In this document: piece after piece, positions 15,501 through 16,399 of the stretch
Numbering within the stretch: position 1 is the stretch's first letter
Layout: each line of letters opens with the position of its first letter
Origin: an uncultured Verrucomicrobiota bacterium
GTDB taxonomy: Bacteria; Verrucomicrobiota; Verrucomicrobiae; Opitutales; Opitutaceae
Assembly: GCA_946482165.1 (NCBI GenBank)
Contig: CAMLQS010000085.1
Span: forward strand, 1-16,399
Length of the DNA: 16,399 nt
Direction of reading: 5' to 3'
Notes under the pieces: model-generated
Database searches by the model: none
Seen by the model: the letters and a program-made list of their open reading frames with translations, nothing else
Told to the model about the DNA's origin: nothing
Translations under genes and position numbers: made by a program

Positions 15501-16399
15501 CGTCGGCGACTGGATGTTCCAAAAGCTCGGAGGCATCCAGGCCCTCTCGCCCGGCTACCGCCGCGCGCGCATCGCCCCGCTCATCGGCCACGGCGGGCTC
15601 ACCGAAGCCCGGTGCGAGCAACTCGCCGCCCACGGACGCCTCGCCACCGATTGGACCCTCGTCGACGGCACCGCCACGCTCCGCGTCGAGATCCCGGCCA
15701 ACACCACCGCCGTCATCCATGTGCCCTCAAAAGCCGGCACGTCCGTCGTCGAAAGCGGCGTGGCCGCCGAGACCGCGCCCGGTGTCGTCTACCTCGGACG
15801 CGAAAACGGCGCCGCGCTCTACGAGGTCGGCGCGGGAAGCTACGTGTTCACCTCCACGCCCGAGCTCGCCGCCCCCGTCTCGCTCGTCGCCGACCCCGGC
15901 CCGGGACAAATTCTCCTCGGCTGGACGCCCGCGCCCGGCGCGACGAGCTACGAGGTGAAGCGCGCCCTCCGCTCCGGCGGCCCTTACGCCGTGATCGCGA
16001 GCGGCCTCGCCTCCGCGAGCTACACCGACTCCACCGTGGCCTACGGCGCGCCCTATTACTACGTCGTGTCCGCGCGCAACACCGCGACCTCGAGCGCCGA
16101 CAGCGCCGAAGCGACCGGCCAACCCACTCTCGCGCTGAATCCCGGCTTCGAAACGCCGGCCACCACGACCTTCGTCTACAACCCTGCCGGTGGTTCCTGG
16201 TCCTTTGTCGGCCAAGCCGGCGTCGCCACCAACGGCAGCCTCTTCACCTCCGGAAATCCCGCCGCGCCGCAGGGCCTTCAAGTCGGCGTCCTCCAAGGGA
16301 CCGGCTCCATTTCGCAGACATTCTCCGGCCTTGCTCCCGGCGTAAAATACACCGTCACTTTCGCCGCGGCGCAGCGCGCGACCGGCGCGAGCTGGAACC
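12553..16399 (+). CDS. Secreted GH78 alpha-L-rhamnosidase with accessory modules (3' end outside window)
   Basis: GH78 enzymes hydrolyse terminal alpha-L-rhamnose by inversion. 1282 codons are seen, uninterrupted to the edge. Order: signal peptide (1-36, ending APASA); rhamnosidase N-terminal Fn3-like domain (NPLGIAGADISFGW to WITRP, about 45-168); an inserted concanavalin/LamG-like domain (about 172-302); the usual rhamnosidase beta domain (about 350-450, GLYEVSVNGSKAGDQFLAPG, AELGDGWHRGKVG); and the (alpha/alpha)6 catalytic barrel (about 645-1000) with DTPARDERLGWTGD (Asp679, Glu685, Asp692) and ATTMWERW (Glu957), matching the family's catalytic acids. A C-terminal beta domain follows, then Fn3 (about 1105-1190) and a module starting NPGFETP and continuing SWSFVG, NGSLFTSGNPAAPQG and SISQTFSG, of the carbohydrate-binding-like kind common at the C-termini of secreted proteins. 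The start ATG at 12553 is chosen because the signal peptide follows directly; the ribosome site is poor. Divergent from the sensor operon, its likely controller. Confidence 0.95.
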   Translation, partial: MLAPRVSRPLLPLVVRLLVTCGLGFLFAAAPAPASAQSGPGDASLAVARMTTNGRVNPLGIAGADISFGWAASASARGARQSAYQLRVGTAPGLSDVWDSGQVVSDRQVDIPLPASAVLAPATRYHWQARVWDEANRAAAWSDAAWFETGLLSATGWNGAQWITRPVAAPDLNAWTDYTATVEFTLQSTAFGVLLRSSADAQNAWMLQINVSGGTPVFKAHSRVNGAYAVLGTVDLAPFGFTNASLTGSRHTLRFEVSGSTLVTRLDGAVIDTRGGVAPARGLVGFRTFGAEAGLVHRVTVVDQASGATRIDPDFSKGENGFGAGALVNGALSVSGNTDAVFVNAPSSLPLLRGRFTVRDGLASARVYASALGLYEVSVNGSKAGDQFLAPGWTAYAKRIQAQTYDITSLVQPGLNVLGAELGDGWHRGKVGIGWTRVYGDQLAFVAKVKLAYDDGSVEWFATDLSWKAADGPRLRADLQDGETHQAAFEKPGWNTAAFDDSSWMPVGAVADLSSRLVPQPDEPVRAVALLTAATRTEISPGTWIYDLGQNMVGVPRVRLSGRQGDAIVLRHAEELYRVGSRAGQIYTDNLRTAKATDTYLFDADGVVTFQPKFTQHGFRYIQITGAATPPAVGYVQGVVLSSDLPATGDLVTSRAMLNKLVSNIRWGQRGNFLSIPTDTPARDERLGWTGDINVFAPAAARFADTRAFLSKWMTDVRDAQKPDGNLPAIVPQPRTEFDSTGVGWPDAAITVPYSVWQATGDLQIVRANWNAMKSFYAFVRSSATGDGDLLEQGRSNWFSGDWLSLETVNRLEEHKVIGTAYFAENTRMMAEMAAALGDTALAAEWSALAPQIRQAFVNAYRAADGTIYTGTQTAYALALGMDMIADPAQRAQTAAKFVGKLAADNNHLRTGFLGTPWLLPALSKIGREDLAMRLLLNETYPSWGFPISIGATTMWERWNSIQPTLEFGPVDMNSFNHYAYGAVGDWMFQKLGGIQALSPGYRRARIAPLIGHGGLTEARCEQLAAHGRLATDWTLVDGTATLRVEIPANTTAVIHVPSKAGTSVVESGVAAETAPGVVYLGRENGAALYEVGAGSYVFTSTPELAAPVSLVADPGPGQILLGWTPAPGATSYEVKRALRSGGPYAVIASGLASASYTDSTVAYGAPYYYVVSARNTATSSADSAEATGQPTLALNPGFETPATTTFVYNPAGGSWSFVGQAGVATNGSLFTSGNPAAPQGLQVGVLQGTGSISQTFSGLAPGVKYTVTFAAAQRATGASWN

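Overview
The window is GC-rich throughout, with the very long antisense open frames typical of such DNA. The gene content suggests a polysaccharide-degrading Gram-negative bacterium, most likely of the Verrucomicrobiota and plausibly Opitutaceae-like. The basis is a split two-component system with a periplasmic propeller sensor beside a multi-domain secreted rhamnosidase, plus large hybrid kinases. This placement is inference; no rRNA or other marker gene is present.

Layout. (1) 1-2453, minus: clpB, the ATP-driven disaggregase, running off the left edge without its last ~45 codons. (2) 2454-2799: its upstream region, with a strong ribosome binding site and an 8-bp inverted repeat. (3) 2800-3848, minus: remnant of a hybrid histidine kinase (ATPase plus receiver) that lacks its sensory and histidine parts. 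It is broken by an exact 10-bp tandem duplication and shows further decay. (4) 3849-3982: two inverted repeats. (5) 3983-7078, minus: an intact 1031-residue hybrid kinase (REC-REC-PAS-PAS-PAS-HisKA-HATPase-REC). Its second PAS domain looks like a LOV photosensor that has lost the photoactive cysteine.

(6) 7526-8494, plus: a GH43-type glycosidase with no evident signal peptide. (7) 8495-8630: a convergent gap holding a long near-perfect palindrome. (8) 8631-12388, minus: a two-gene operon. The first gene encodes a membrane sensor kinase with a periplasmic beta-propeller/Y_Y_Y region and a HisKA_3-type core. The second, 14 bp downstream, encodes a NarL/LuxR-type response regulator. (9) 12553 to the right edge, plus, divergent from the sensor operon: a secreted GH78 alpha-L-rhamnosidase with an inserted lectin-like domain and C-terminal Fn3 and carbohydrate-binding-like modules. 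It is cut by the window edge.

How the genes may work together: regions 6-9 look like a small carbohydrate-use locus. The sensor would detect a periplasmic sugar and phosphorylate the regulator, which would activate the divergent rhamnosidase and perhaps the GH43 gene. Rhamnosidase plus GH43 fits pectin (rhamnogalacturonan/arabinan) or a similar rhamnose-containing glycan. The substrate and the regulatory link are inferred from gene position only. No tRNA, rRNA, CRISPR array, transposase or phage gene was recognised.
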